Shown here one piece after another: positions 25,226-36,300 of a DNA stretch of 64,000 nucleotides (its first letter is position 1; each line of letters starts with the position of its first letter). The position numbers and the translations under genes are program-made. The stretch lies in assembly GCA_964475835.1 (NCBI GenBank), contig CAYYYL010000005.1, positions 60,923 to 124,922 of the forward strand, in the 5' to 3' direction. This DNA comes from JABDCI01 sp964475835 (GTDB lineage Bacteria; Verrucomicrobiota; Verrucomicrobiia; JABWAM01). The notes under the pieces are model-generated. The model had not been told where the DNA came from, did no database searches, and worked only from the letters and a program-made list of their open reading frames with translations.

Positions 25226-27280
25226 ATGAGAGTCTTTTCCTTTCTCAGATTGTTTTTCGCGCTGGTGGCGCTGGTGGGATTTTTTCAGGGGTGTTCCCGG
25301 CATTCACCCCAAAAATCCAGCGACACCTCGGTTGAAATTGATGCGAGCCTTTCGCGCGATGCGGATTATCAGGAGTTTCGCGAAGCCGTTCAGGCTGAGA
25401 AAATGCAGCAGGCTTATGAAAAGGCCACACTCCTCACGGTTCGTTTTTCCCAGAACGCAGGCGCCTGGAGTTGTAAGGGATTCGCTGCGGATCGGATGAA
25501 CAAGCTGGAGGAGGCTTATGAGAACTATCGGAAGGCTGTCAGCCTCGATCCTCACTATGCCAAGGCATGGTTTAATCTCGGCGTGATCTCCGGAAGATTG
25601 AAAAAGAGGGCTGAAGAGATCAGCTGTTACGAAAAGGCTGTTGAGGTCCGTCCGGATTACTATAAAGCCTGGGCCAATCTTTTCTCTGCTTATACGGAGG
25701 CGGGCAACTCGCAAAAGGCAATCGCCGCATTTCAGCACGTGCGCCAGCTCTATCCACGCTTTGACCGCGAAAGTCAGGAACTTGCGGCGCAGAATCCGAC
25801 TCCCAGTCCTGAGACTGCACAAACATTTCGTTTCGATGAGCGGATCGCCCTTCCCCGGGAAACCGAGCATCGTTTGAATTGGAATGACGGGGAGGTGGCC
25901 AGTGCGGTACTGGTGGAGAGGAATGCCAGGGGGCTGTCCCTGGTGAAACCCATGGCGCCACCGGGAGCGGATCCCGTCCGGACTGAGCAGGCTCAGAAAA
26001 ATGTGGCCCGTCTTTTCAATAATCGGGGCATGGTTGCGGAGGAACGCGAGCGTTGGGATGAGGCCATCGTTTACTATCGGCTGGCGGTCCAGAAGTTGCC
26101 GCAGGAGCCCATGGTCTGGAATAATCTGGGGCTCGCCCAGATCGGTGGTGGAAAGTTTGAGGACGCCATTCACTCCTTCAAGGAGGCGATGAAATATTCC
26201 ACAGACGCTTCATTGGAATCCAACCTTGCGGTGGCGCATGCGGCGTTTGGAGCCCAACTCGTGGCCCAGGGGCGGGATCTGGAGGCAATGAGCCATTTTC
26301 ACCAGGCGCTGGCCATCCAGCCCAATATGACCGAACCCCGGGTCGGCCTCCTTTCCGTACTGCGTCGACGGGAAAAATGGGATGAAGTCCGGTCCCAGGG
26401 GCAGATCCTCATCGATGCGGGACAGGAGTCTGCCAATCTCTGGTACACCATGGCTCTCGCGGCCCGGGCGTTGAACCATCGGCCTGAAACCATCAAGGCT
26501 TTGGAGCAAGCCATCCGTTTGCGCCCGGATGATCCCGCCCAGTGGCATTGGTATGGAGTTGAGCAGGCACAGGCGGAAAATTTCGCGAAAGCGTCCGAGG
26601 CTTTTGAACAGGTTCTCAAGTTTGATCCCAAGAACACGGAAGCACGTTTTGCCCTCGGTGCTGCTGAAGCCCGACTGCAGCATTGGAGCCGTGCATTGCC
26701 GTTGTTGAAGGCGGTGGCATCGTCGGATGGAAGTCTGACCCATCGTCAGACGCTTGCCGCGGCTTACGAGGCTTCCGGCGATCCCGCATCGGCCGTGAAG
26801 GAGTACCGTGCATTACTCAAATCCCAGCCTGCTGATGCCGGACTGATGCGGTTGTTAGCCGATTCCCTGGCTTCCTCAAGGCAGATGAATGAGGCCATCG
26901 CGATGTATCGAAAGTCCCTCTCTCTCAAGCAGGATTCCCAGACATGGGTGGGTCTCGGTTATGCCCTGCAGGAAAATGGAAAATTTGTGGAATCCCGGGA
27001 TGCCTACCAGCAGGCGGTGAAGCAGGGAGCCAATTCCTCAGAAATCTGGAACAACTTGGGAGTCGCCCATGCCCGTCTCAAGGAGTACCCCGAGGCTTTG
27101 GATGCTTTCAGCAAGGCGGCGCAGGGACGAAGCAAGGACTCAGAATTGCTCTACAATATTGGAATGGTGTTCCATGACATGGGAAAAAAGGCAGAAGTCC
27201 AACGAACCTACCAGACCCTGTTGCAAGTGGATAAGGAACGGGCCAAGGAACTTGCGGCGGTTTTGCAGAGCATGAATTGA
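25226..27280 (+). CDS. TPR-repeat lipoprotein
   Basis: This 684-residue protein has a lipoprotein signal with Cys23 (ALVGFFQGC). About 12-14 TPR units follow, in two blocks (about 55-175 and 255-680), with consensus helices such as AWFNLGVISGRLKKRAEEIS, VWNNLGLAQIGGGKFEDAI and IWNNLGVAHARLKEYPEAL. The blocks are separated by a non-TPR linker that includes ERIALPRETEHRLNWNDGE-like sequence. TPR lipoproteins serve as scaffolds for envelope complexes. It is 57 nt after thiE and is the last gene before tRNA-Asn. Confidence 0.85.
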   Translation: MRVFSFLRLFFALVALVGFFQGCSRHSPQKSSDTSVEIDASLSRDADYQEFREAVQAEKMQQAYEKATLLTVRFSQNAGAWSCKGFAADRMNKLEEAYENYRKAVSLDPHYAKAWFNLGVISGRLKKRAEEISCYEKAVEVRPDYYKAWANLFSAYTEAGNSQKAIAAFQHVRQLYPRFDRESQELAAQNPTPSPETAQTFRFDERIALPRETEHRLNWNDGEVASAVLVERNARGLSLVKPMAPPGADPVRTEQAQKNVARLFNNRGMVAEERERWDEAIVYYRLAVQKLPQEPMVWNNLGLAQIGGGKFEDAIHSFKEAMKYSTDASLESNLAVAHAAFGAQLVAQGRDLEAMSHFHQALAIQPNMTEPRVGLLSVLRRREKWDEVRSQGQILIDAGQESANLWYTMALAARALNHRPETIKALEQAIRLRPDDPAQWHWYGVEQAQAENFAKASEAFEQVLKFDPKNTEARFALGAAEARLQHWSRALPLLKAVASSDGSLTHRQTLAAAYEASGDPASAVKEYRALLKSQPADAGLMRLLADSLASSRQMNEAIAMYRKSLSLKQDSQTWVGLGYALQENGKFVESRDAYQQAVKQGANSSEIWNNLGVAHARLKEYPEALDAFSKAAQGRSKDSELLYNIGMVFHDMGKKAEVQRTYQTLLQVDKERAKELAAVLQSMN

Positions 27281-27362
27281 GCGCGACGGAAAGCCTTCCA
27301 TTCAGGATGAAAAATCTTTGAAATTTGAAGCGTGGCATGCTTGAATGGCCGTTCAGGTTCAC

Positions 27363-27437
27363 TCCGCGGTAGCTCAATGGTAGAGCACGGCACTGTTAAT
27401 GCTGATGTTGTAGGTTCGAGTCCTACCCGCGGAGCCA
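27363..27437 (+). tRNA. tRNA-Asn (anticodon GUU), CCA encoded
   Basis: A complete cloverleaf: acceptor TCCGCGG pairs with CCGCGGA, then discriminator G and encoded CCA. The D arm is GCTCAATGGTAGAGC, the anticodon arm CGGCA-CTGTTAA-TGCTG with anticodon GTT, and the T arm GTAGG-TTCGAGT-CCTAC. The 3' end of this gene is the left boundary of an island; a near-copy of its last 22 nt plus 4 nt of flank recurs at 41256. Confidence 0.97.
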
Positions 27438-27441
27438 TTTT
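27416..27441 (+). repeat. attL-like direct repeat (tRNA-Asn 3' end)
   Basis: This 26-bp segment covers the T loop to CCA of tRNA-Asn plus TTTT and matches 41256-41281 except at one base (A versus G after TCGAGTCCT). It keeps the tRNA functional, as expected of the attL side. Confidence 0.8.
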
Positions 27442-28101
27442 GGAAGCCGTTGAAAATCAACGGCGAATGTCTCTGCCGAGTGGAAAAAATGCGCGGAAAC
27501 GGCCCAAAACAAGCCAACTGTCAGGGAAAGTGCCAGGGGAAAAGAAGAACGCGTTTGCGGTGTGCCTGACGGCCGGTAGGCCGAGGGCCACACGGAAAGG
27601 CGCGTGATGATTCCTGGGAGACCGGGGTGGTGGCATGTTTTCATGTGACAACCTCCCGCATGAAAACCAGCGTGACGTCAGCCTGTTTGGAAAATGATTT
27701 CGCCAAAACGGAAAAGTTTTTGGTTCAACCTGGAAAATTACCTGCTTTGTCCTGGAACCATGCAAGGTTTGTCGTGCTTGGGCAGGAGTTTTACTGCAAA
27801 AAGGCACACCGGCTAAGCAGCCGGAATGGAGAATTATATCTACATTGTCGCAGCCTCAAAAAAATGGCGGACAGAAGTGGATACAAGAACCTGTCAGTCC
27901 CTTGGATTAAAGGAGGCACTTTTTGTTCTGCAGATCATACCTTCAAATCTAAAAGATTCGATTCTACGTAGGGAGTCTGGCTCCAGAGTCAAGTCTTGTG
28001 TAGAATTCAATAGAAATAATTTCACACCCTTTTCCCAAGCCGTGGTAAGGCCAAAAAAGGGTCGGGTTTGAGCTTGCATAGGAAATCTTTAAAACCCTAG
28101 T
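27442..28101 (+). other. island left end without a supported gene, containing a tandem 12-mer
   Basis: About 660 nt. At 27519-27530 is TGTCAGGGAAAG, followed at once by the degenerate TGCCAGGGGAAA; the same tandem unit occurs near the right end (41128-41151). A GC-rich hairpin around 27560-27593 contains GGCCGGTAGGCC. Short open frames exist (for example 27826-28071 and 27627-27971), but none has a recognisable domain or convincing ribosome binding site, so I leave them uncalled. Confidence 0.55.
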
Positions 28102-31100
28102 GTGCCATTCCTTCCTATGCGACGGCCGGATTCCATTCTTACTTGGGTGATGCTGTTCGTCAGTACTTGGATGTTTTCAATTTACGGGGCAGATTTTGAT
28201 GCCGATGGGTTGGTGGATAGCTGGCAGATTCAGTATGGATTCCCCACGAATGGATATGAGAGCACAAATTTGGTGGCTTGGTGGCAGATGGACAAAACAA
28301 CGAGCACGAACGTTGCCGATCGCACCACGAACAATGTCACGGGAACTCTGAGTAATTTCACCGTTTTTCCATTTGTCACGGGACTTTACAGTAACGCGAT
28401 TTCGTTTTCGAGCAACTCCTTCGCGAACCTCTCCACGAACAGTGGAGTTCTGACCATCACCAACCATTTCACGATCTCGACATGGTACTACGCGACCAAT
28501 ACCACGAAGCGGGTGGATATTGCCACATGGAGGGACACGAACAACAATAGCTGGATTTTTGGAGTTCAGACCAATGGACTTCCCCGGTTGTTGTTCAATA
28601 ATGTTCAGAACGTACAGGTCACCAACGCGGCCTACAACGTCAATAACAACACCTGGCATCATTTGGCGGGAGTCTTTGCCAAAAGCAATTCTGTGGCCGT
28701 GGTCTATGTGGACGGGATTCCCCTGGCATCGGCGACCATCACCAACTGGAGCCCCAAGAAGGTGTCCACCTTTCGATTGGGTGTGACCAATAACGCGATG
28801 TTCCTTTTGGATGAAGCCCGGCTCTACAAGTCGGTTATTTCCAGCAATGGGATGGGCCAGCTTCCCGCAACCTACTACGATACGGATGGCGATGGGCGGT
28901 CAAATATTCAAGAATTTCAAGATGGAACAAATCCCACCAATCGCGAGTACAAGCTTCTCTTATTTCCCCAATATGGAGGAGTCATCACCGGTGGAGTCAA
29001 TGGAGCCTTCTACAATAGTGGGGCGGTTTTGACTCTCACGGCGATTTCCACCAACAACTTTGGATTTGGGTATTGGAGCGGAGATCTTACCGGCACCAAC
29101 CGAACCCAGAACCTGACCATGAGTGCAACCCGGTCTGTGGCGGCGACGTTTGAGCCCCTGCATACCACGGACATCAATCATGACGGCAAGAGTGACATCA
29201 TCATCCAGAACATTGACGACACCCAGGTGGGGGTTGTCTATCAGGATGGTCTCGGCAACGTGATCAGCTCCGAATACATCCAGTACAATGGGGGACTACC
29301 CTACAATATTGGCAATTTTCGAGTGTTTGCAACAGCGGACATCAACGCAGACGGGCATACCGATCTTCTGCTTCAGGATTCGGCTTCGACGTATATCTAT
29401 GTGTCCTACCTGACCAACCAGGTCGTGACCAATTCCGCGCCCCTTGCTTCCGTGGACCTTGGGACATGGAAGGCGGCCGCTTCGGGTGATTTTAACGGAG
29501 ATGGGAAGGCGGATATCCTGTTTCAGAATACCACCAACACCTTGCTGACCGTGGACTACTTCAACGGGGCGACCTTCTTAAGTGAAGCCGCAGTGACCAC
29601 CACCAATATCGGGAACTGGAAAGCTGTGGCCACGGGTCGTTTCCACGACACTCAGAAGACCGACATCGTGTTGCAGGATTCTGCGACCACCGCGATCAAG
29701 ATCTGGCTCATGGATGGGATCACCAAGGTGGGGGAAAGCACGGTGACCACCAATATAGCGCCATGGATTGTGGTGAGTGCGGGGGATTACAATAGCGATG
29801 GCAAGGCGGACATTGTCCTTCAGAACAAGGATACGACCCAGGTCGCTTTCCTCTTCATGGATGGAACCAATTATCTATCCACCTTTTTCAGTTCTACATA
29901 TGGATCGTACCGGGTTGGAGGGGCTGCAGGGTGGGATATCGATGCTGATTTCCTACCTGATAAATGGGAGACGCAATATTTTGGCAGCGTGACCAACAAG
30001 GATGGCAGAAGCGATTCCGATGGAGATGGGACGACGGACTTGCAGGAATTCCGTTTGGGAAGCAATCCCACCGACAAATATAATGGAACTTTAATTTTAA
30101 GTAGCATCAGCGGTGGACAACAGGACGGGTTGACGAACACATTCCTCACTAAGCCTTTGGTGGTTAAACTTACCACAAATGGTGTGGCAATTACGAATTA
30201 TCCAGTCACATTCAGTGTATCCTCAGGCAATGGTCAGTTCGCTGTGACGAATGGTGGGGCCTTATTTGTCACATTGACTAATCGTACCGACACCAGCGGA
30301 ATGACCTCCGCTGCTTTAAAGTTGTCGAGCACACCGGGAGCGAATCCTGTCGTAATATCGGCGTTCAGTGGGACCTATACGACCCAAGTGGCTTTTGCGG
30401 AAACAGCCTATGCCATTCCCTCCTCATCCACATTGAGGCTTTGGTTGAAATCAAATTCGGGGGTTTTGACGAATTCCACAGGAAACGTCACCAACTGGCT
30501 TGATCAGTCTGGCAATAATAATACAGCCTCTCCTCCGACTGTCCTTGCGCGTCCCACTTTTGTGACGAACAGCATCAACGGGAATCCTGTTCTGCGATTC
30601 GATGGCATCAATCACACCTTGAGAATTTTGAGCAATGGAGGTTTCACCACCAATGTGGATTTGACCGCATTTGTGGTAACCCGGCCTCAAAACAGTCTTA
30701 CCATCCTTTCAAGGGATGATTTTAGTGGAACAGGGGAACGAGTTTGGAAAATGGGGGTGAATAACAGTAATTACTTCTACGAATTTTTTGGAGCCGGAAA
30801 TGGGGGATATGTGGAAACGGGAAGCGCCAGTCTTGGCAGTCCAAAAATGATCACATTTGGATTTAAAAACAATAGCACTCGTGACATGGCGGTGAACGGA
30901 ATTACTTTGGACAGCAAGCCTGTCGGGGTCATGACAAGTTCAACGATTGGGATGGCTGTGAGTGGTCGACTTGACGGAAACGAGCTTTTCAACGGTGACA
31001 TTGCAGAAATCCTGTTTTATTCCCAGGCTCTTTCCATTGAAGAACGGGAAAACGTCGAGTCTTACCTCAACACCAAATATTCTCTGGTCACCGTATTGCC

Positions 31101-33303
31101 CTCTGCTCCGACCAATCTGGTGATCACCATCCCTTCGATAACCAAGGCAAACCTGCTAAATTGGAGTGATACTTCAGGCGGCACCGCTTCATTTCACGTT
31201 GAGCGTAAGAATGGGGTGTCAGGAACCTATAGCAACATCGCCATCGTCGCTTCTGGAGTCACGAACTATGCAGATGCTTCCTTGTTGAATGGGGAACAAT
31301 ATTACTATCAGGTACGGGCTCATAATGCGGCTGGAAATTCCTCGCAATCCAATGAAGTGGGGGCTCGTCCCACACCTCCCGCAAATCTTATTGCAGGAGG
31401 TTCCTCCTCTACTCAGATCGATCTTGCATGGGAGGATCGATCGTTAAATGAAACAAGTTTCAAAATTGAAAGGAAAACAGGCGCTGGGGCTTACTCGCAA
31501 ATAGGCACTGTTTCCACCAATGTGACAACATACAGTGACACCTTGTTGAGCGCTGGAACTCAATACTTTTACCGGGTACGTGCATCCAATGCAGTGGGTG
31601 ACTCGGATTACTCGAATGAGACCAATGCGACGACTGGGGTTGTGGGAAATGTGGTGTTTTCTCCGGATGCCGGCACCTATCCGACAATTCAACAGGTGAA
31701 GGTGAGTTGTGCGACTTCCGGGACAGATATTCATTATACGGTGAATGGCGTCGATCCCACCCAGTCCGATCCCGTGATTGCTTCCGGATCCTCGGTTACA
31801 GTGGATCATCATATGACCTTGAAGGCGAAAGCCTGGAAAACTTCGTTGACGGCCTCGAATGTGAAAACGGGTTGGTATGAAATCGTTGGAATGGTGGCTT
31901 GCGGATACAATGTTTTTGGTTCCCGAAGCGGTGCCATCACCTACAACGGACAAACTTGGTTGTGGCCTGATACCGGAGCTCTTTTCCCACTTCCGTTTTC
32001 GAACATGACCAATGCGGTTGCCATCGTCAGTGGTCAAACTCATCGAACCATTCTTCGATCGGATGGAACTGTTTGGGGGTGGGGAGCGAATTCAAAGGGA
32101 CAACTCGGGACGGGAAATTTTAATTCCTTTCCGATTGACCAGCCGCAGCAGGCCATTGGAGTATCCAATATCGTGGCCATTTCTGCGAGTCCCCAGCATG
32201 TCATGGCACTTTCCTCGGATGGCGTTGTCTGGACCTGGGGAAATAATGAAAGAGGCGAACTGGGGATTGGAACTTTTTTGGCTGCTCAGTGCACGCCCAT
32301 GAAAATCCCCCAACTTTATGATATCATTGCCATTTCCGCTGGAGGCTGGGGGGAGGGTTTGGATTATGGGGCTCACTGCCTTGCCTTGGCACGTGACGGA
32401 ACCATTTGGGCGTGGGGAGCCAGCCACAATGGTGAGTCTGGGAACATGGCTGGAAGCATTTCAGGGCTTCAATGGACTCCCAACCTGGTTTCGACTCTTA
32501 CAAATGCTATTTCGGTCGCAAGTGGGTATGGCCATTCCGTGGCGCTAAAAAATGATGGAACCGTTTGGGCATGGGGTGCGGGAATTGCTCTGGGCCGTGG
32601 AGCTTCGCCAGATAGTACTGTTCCTCTTCAAGTCACCAATCTTTCGAATGTTGTTTCCATAGCAGCGGGTTCGGGGCATAGCCTTGCACTCAAGGGCGAT
32701 GGAACCATTTGGGCGTGGGGAGTCAACGACAATGGTCAAATCGGAAATGGATCCATAACCAATGTCACCTCACCGGTTCAAGTTGCGGGTCTGACCAATG
32801 TTTTTGGAATCAAGGCGGGGGAAGATTATTCATTCGCCATCCAACGGGAAACTGGATCTATCTGGGCGTGGGGTCAAAATTCGAATGGGACTCTTGGTGA
32901 TGGGACGAGTATCATTCGGACGGCTCCCGTGCCTGTTTACGATCTCTACCTTGCAAATTGGGACGACCCTGATCTGGACGGCCTTGCTTCCTGGGTGGAA
33001 CGACAAATCGGGACTGACCCATTCAAAGCGGATACCAACGGGGATGGCATTCTGGATGGGGCGGCTGTTGGGGCTGGCATGAGTGCCACCAATACCGATT
33101 TTGACGGGGATGGGGTCAGCAATATTCAGGAAATTTTGCAGGGCACTGATCCATTCTCGGTGGACACGGATGGAGATGGGGTTTCGGATGGATCAGATGC
33201 GTTTCCTCTCGATCCCACGAGAACCTCGTTGCCTTCTCCAAATCCAACCGATCACACGGCCCCCTCCATCACCTTGCGTAAGCCTGCGAATACTCTTTTA
33301 TAA
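28102..33303 (+). CDS. giant secreted multidomain protein: LamG, FG-GAP, FN3, RCC1, thrombospondin-3
   Basis: This 1733-residue protein starts at GTG 28102 or ATG 28117 and has a signal peptide (LTWVMLFVSTWMFSIYGA). Approximate domains: LamG-like 50-245; TSP3 loop DTDGDGRSNIQEF at 258; InlB-type repeat 281-355; FG-GAP units 356-612 (DINHDGKSDIII, DFNGDGKADIL, DYNSDGKADIV); second TSP3 613-660; Ig-like 665-760; second LamG-like 775-985; two FN3 domains 995-1175; chitobiase C-terminal-like 1178-1255; six or so RCC1 propeller units 1260-1615 (DGTVWGWGANSKGQLGTGN); TSP3 1620-1715. The protein stops soon after TAPSITLRKPAN. It is probably exported and cell-surface or matrix-bound. It lies 20 nt upstream of the RHS gene and is likely co-transcribed with it. 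Confidence 0.85.
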   Translation: MPFLPMRRPDSILTWVMLFVSTWMFSIYGADFDADGLVDSWQIQYGFPTNGYESTNLVAWWQMDKTTSTNVADRTTNNVTGTLSNFTVFPFVTGLYSNAISFSSNSFANLSTNSGVLTITNHFTISTWYYATNTTKRVDIATWRDTNNNSWIFGVQTNGLPRLLFNNVQNVQVTNAAYNVNNNTWHHLAGVFAKSNSVAVVYVDGIPLASATITNWSPKKVSTFRLGVTNNAMFLLDEARLYKSVISSNGMGQLPATYYDTDGDGRSNIQEFQDGTNPTNREYKLLLFPQYGGVITGGVNGAFYNSGAVLTLTAISTNNFGFGYWSGDLTGTNRTQNLTMSATRSVAATFEPLHTTDINHDGKSDIIIQNIDDTQVGVVYQDGLGNVISSEYIQYNGGLPYNIGNFRVFATADINADGHTDLLLQDSASTYIYVSYLTNQVVTNSAPLASVDLGTWKAAASGDFNGDGKADILFQNTTNTLLTVDYFNGATFLSEAAVTTTNIGNWKAVATGRFHDTQKTDIVLQDSATTAIKIWLMDGITKVGESTVTTNIAPWIVVSAGDYNSDGKADIVLQNKDTTQVAFLFMDGTNYLSTFFSSTYGSYRVGGAAGWDIDADFLPDKWETQYFGSVTNKDGRSDSDGDGTTDLQEFRLGSNPTDKYNGTLILSSISGGQQDGLTNTFLTKPLVVKLTTNGVAITNYPVTFSVSSGNGQFAVTNGGALFVTLTNRTDTSGMTSAALKLSSTPGANPVVISAFSGTYTTQVAFAETAYAIPSSSTLRLWLKSNSGVLTNSTGNVTNWLDQSGNNNTASPPTVLARPTFVTNSINGNPVLRFDGINHTLRILSNGGFTTNVDLTAFVVTRPQNSLTILSRDDFSGTGERVWKMGVNNSNYFYEFFGAGNGGYVETGSASLGSPKMITFGFKNNSTRDMAVNGITLDSKPVGVMTSSTIGMAVSGRLDGNELFNGDIAEILFYSQALSIEERENVESYLNTKYSLVTVLPSAPTNLVITIPSITKANLLNWSDTSGGTASFHVERKNGVSGTYSNIAIVASGVTNYADASLLNGEQYYYQVRAHNAAGNSSQSNEVGARPTPPANLIAGGSSSTQIDLAWEDRSLNETSFKIERKTGAGAYSQIGTVSTNVTTYSDTLLSAGTQYFYRVRASNAVGDSDYSNETNATTGVVGNVVFSPDAGTYPTIQQVKVSCATSGTDIHYTVNGVDPTQSDPVIASGSSVTVDHHMTLKAKAWKTSLTASNVKTGWYEIVGMVACGYNVFGSRSGAITYNGQTWLWPDTGALFPLPFSNMTNAVAIVSGQTHRTILRSDGTVWGWGANSKGQLGTGNFNSFPIDQPQQAIGVSNIVAISASPQHVMALSSDGVVWTWGNNERGELGIGTFLAAQCTPMKIPQLYDIIAISAGGWGEGLDYGAHCLALARDGTIWAWGASHNGESGNMAGSISGLQWTPNLVSTLTNAISVASGYGHSVALKNDGTVWAWGAGIALGRGASPDSTVPLQVTNLSNVVSIAAGSGHSLALKGDGTIWAWGVNDNGQIGNGSITNVTSPVQVAGLTNVFGIKAGEDYSFAIQRETGSIWAWGQNSNGTLGDGTSIIRTAPVPVYDLYLANWDDPDLDGLASWVERQIGTDPFKADTNGDGILDGAAVGAGMSATNTDFDGDGVSNIQEILQGTDPFSVDTDGDGVSDGSDAFPLDPTRTSLPSPNPTDHTAPSITLRKPANTLL

Positions 33304-33323
33304 ATCATCAGCACGCCCCTTGT

Positions 33324-36300
33324 ATGAAGCGCTTTTCGCTACTTTTGATGGCTTTCGGCATCTTGACGATGGTTGTTTCCGGGTTATCCGCGTCAGTTTC
33401 TGATTCAAAGCTTCCCGAACTTTCCCCTGAGGATCAACGTGTCTTCTCCTGGCACATTTTCGAGGAACCGCTTGTTCCCGTGGATGTGGCGGAGATTTCA
33501 TCTGATGCCATGGCGGAGGAGATTCGGGATTTGCGTGCGGTGACGGAAAAATGGCAATCACGCAAAGATCCCTACGATGTCCGTGCGCTATCCGGGTTTC
33601 TTGAAAAACATCCTGATTCAAGATGGAAGGCCTCCCTGCTCGTGAACATGGCCACGATCTATCGGCGGTCGGGCTATTTTACAAAAGCGACGAATGCCTG
33701 GAGAGAAGCCTGGGAATTGAGCAAAAACAGCTCCGAACCCTGGGCTCGTCGTCTTGCCGACGGAGCTTTGGGGGAATGGGTGGAAATGCTTGCCTGGGTG
33801 GGGCGTTTTGATGATCTGGAAAGAATTTTTAACGAAATTGAAGGACGGCCGCTTTCCGGATCTGCGACCGAGAGAATCTCTGCAGCCCGACAGGGCCACT
33901 GGTACATGAAACATCGTCCCGGCGATTCCTTTAAATGTGGACCTTACGCACTCGGGAAAATCCAAGCAGCCCTTCATCCCGCGGAACCCGTTTCCCGAGC
34001 GGTTTTCGAAGCTCAATCTTCCAACAAAGGACTTTCCCTGACCCAAGTCGGAGTACTGGCCGAAAAAATCGGGCTTCACTATCAGATGGCATGGAAGAAG
34101 CCTGGCGCGAAAATGCTCTTTCCCTGCGTGGTTCATTGGAAGTTCGATCATTACGGCGCCCTCATTCGTGAAGAGAATGGGCGTGTCCTCCTGCAGGATA
34201 CCACGTTGAATCCTGCTTATTGTGAAAATTCATTGATTGATCGCAATGCGGTGGATGAGGAAGCAAGCGGCTATTTTCTCGTAGCCGCGGGGAAACTCCC
34301 CGAGGGATGGCGCTCAGTGGATGAGGAGGAAGGGGGAAAGGTTTGGGGGAAAGGGAAAGTGGGGTCCGTGGATCCCAACGAGACCAAGAAGGATAGCCTG
34401 AAATCCCAGCCCTCCTGCGAAAATGCCGGGATGGCTCGTTACGCGTTTCACACGATGGTTACCAGTCTGACCGTGTCCGATACGCCTGTGGGGTATTCCC
34501 CGCCGATAGGCTATCCTGTTCGATTCGAAGCTACCTACAATCAACGCGAAGCCACGCAGCCACAGAACTTTGACTTTGGAAACCTGGGTCCCAAGTGGGT
34601 CTATTCCTGGCTCGCCTATGTGAAGGATGATACGGGTAATCCTGCTGCAAACCGGACGGTGGTGCTGCGTGGGGGTGGCGCTGAAATATTTAAAGGTTTT
34701 TCTGCGACCAATCTTGTGTCAGCGCCTCAGCGGGACAGTGGAACCATTCTGACACAGACCTCCTCTAACAGTTATGAACGGGTGATGGCGGATGGAAGCA
34801 AGGAGGTTTATGCGCTTCCTGTGGGAAGTCCGGCACGCAAGATTTTTCTCTCTTATCTTGTGGATCAGGCAAGCCATACCAATTCGTTCATTTATGACGG
34901 CAGTACACGCCTCACCAAAGTGATTGATGCCATTGGGCAGACCAATGTGATCTCCTACGTCTCCACCAATTCCTTCCTCATCGCGCAGGTGGACGATCCA
35001 TTTGGACGCAAGGCGAAGTTTTCCTACGACGGCAACGGAATGCTCACCAACATCACCGACGTGATTCAGCTCAATTCCACTTTTTCCTACACCGGTGACT
35101 TCATGAAGTCCATGACAACGCCCTACGGAACGACCTCTTTTACCATGACAGAAATCGGTATCAGTCGAACCCTTGAGGCGAAGGACCCCTTGGGCGATCG
35201 TGAAAAGGTGGAGTTTACCCTGGATGACGTGTCAGCCTATGTGAACGATCCTGTTCCGGGCAATCCGGGTGGAATCTTGATCGATGACTTTCACATGAAT
35301 GATGACCGCCTTTCCCTCTATTGGGACAAGAAGGCGATGCGTGCGGGTGGAAATCGGCGTGAAATTGATAAGGCGGTCATCACCCATTGGATGGAGCAGG
35401 ATGATGGCTTCGCAACCCTTGTGTCGTCAGGGATTCCTTATTACATCAAGCGACCCCTTGAAAATAAGGTTTGGTACAACTACCCGGGTCAAACGACTTT
35501 CCATCCCATTTTTACTTCAGGAAAGCCGACTGCGGTGGCGAAGTTTCTCGACGACCAGTCGTCGCAAATCACCCGTTATGAATACAACACGCTCGGAAAT
35601 GTCACCAAAGTCACGGATCCCATGGGGCGGATCACGCTCTACAACTACTCGACCAATCTGGTGGACCTTCTTGAAGTCCGGCAGGTTGCCGGAGGCACCA
35701 ATGATCTGCTCGCAAGTTTTTCTTATAATTCCAAACACCAGCCTTTGACTGTCGTGGACGCTTCGCGTCAGACGAACAGTTTTGTGTACACGGGCAAGGG
35801 GCAGGTGCAAACCCTTACCAATCCAAAAGGGGAAGTGACCACGTTCAATTACAATGGGAGCGGGTATCTGACCAACGTGGTCGGCGCCGTGGCAGGCGCT
35901 GTGACTACCTTTGGCTATGACAGCAAAGGGCGCGTAAATTCGGTCACCGATTCGGAAGGGTACACGGTCACCACCGTTTACGATGATTTTGATCGCGTCA
36001 CCTCCGTCACCTATCCCGACGGCACCTCGGATCAGATTGTTTACAGCAAGCTTGATCCCGTTCAAACGACGGACCGCCTCGGGCGCACCACGCATACATT
36101 TTACAATGCTGTGCGCCAGGTGGTTGCCGTTCAGGATGCGCTGGATCGGATCACCAATTTCAAATGGTGCAGTTGCGGAGGGCTTGAATCCATCATCGAT
36201 CCTCTCTCCAACACCACCACCTGGTTCCGGGATTTGCAGGGGCGTGTCACCGACAAGGTCTATGCGGATGGCACGATGATGCACTACACCTACGAAAAAG

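Noticed and set aside
27826..28071. 81-codon ORF at the island left end as an integrase or excisionase remnant
   Set aside because: No recombinase motif (R-H-R-Y) or HTH pattern can be seen in it.
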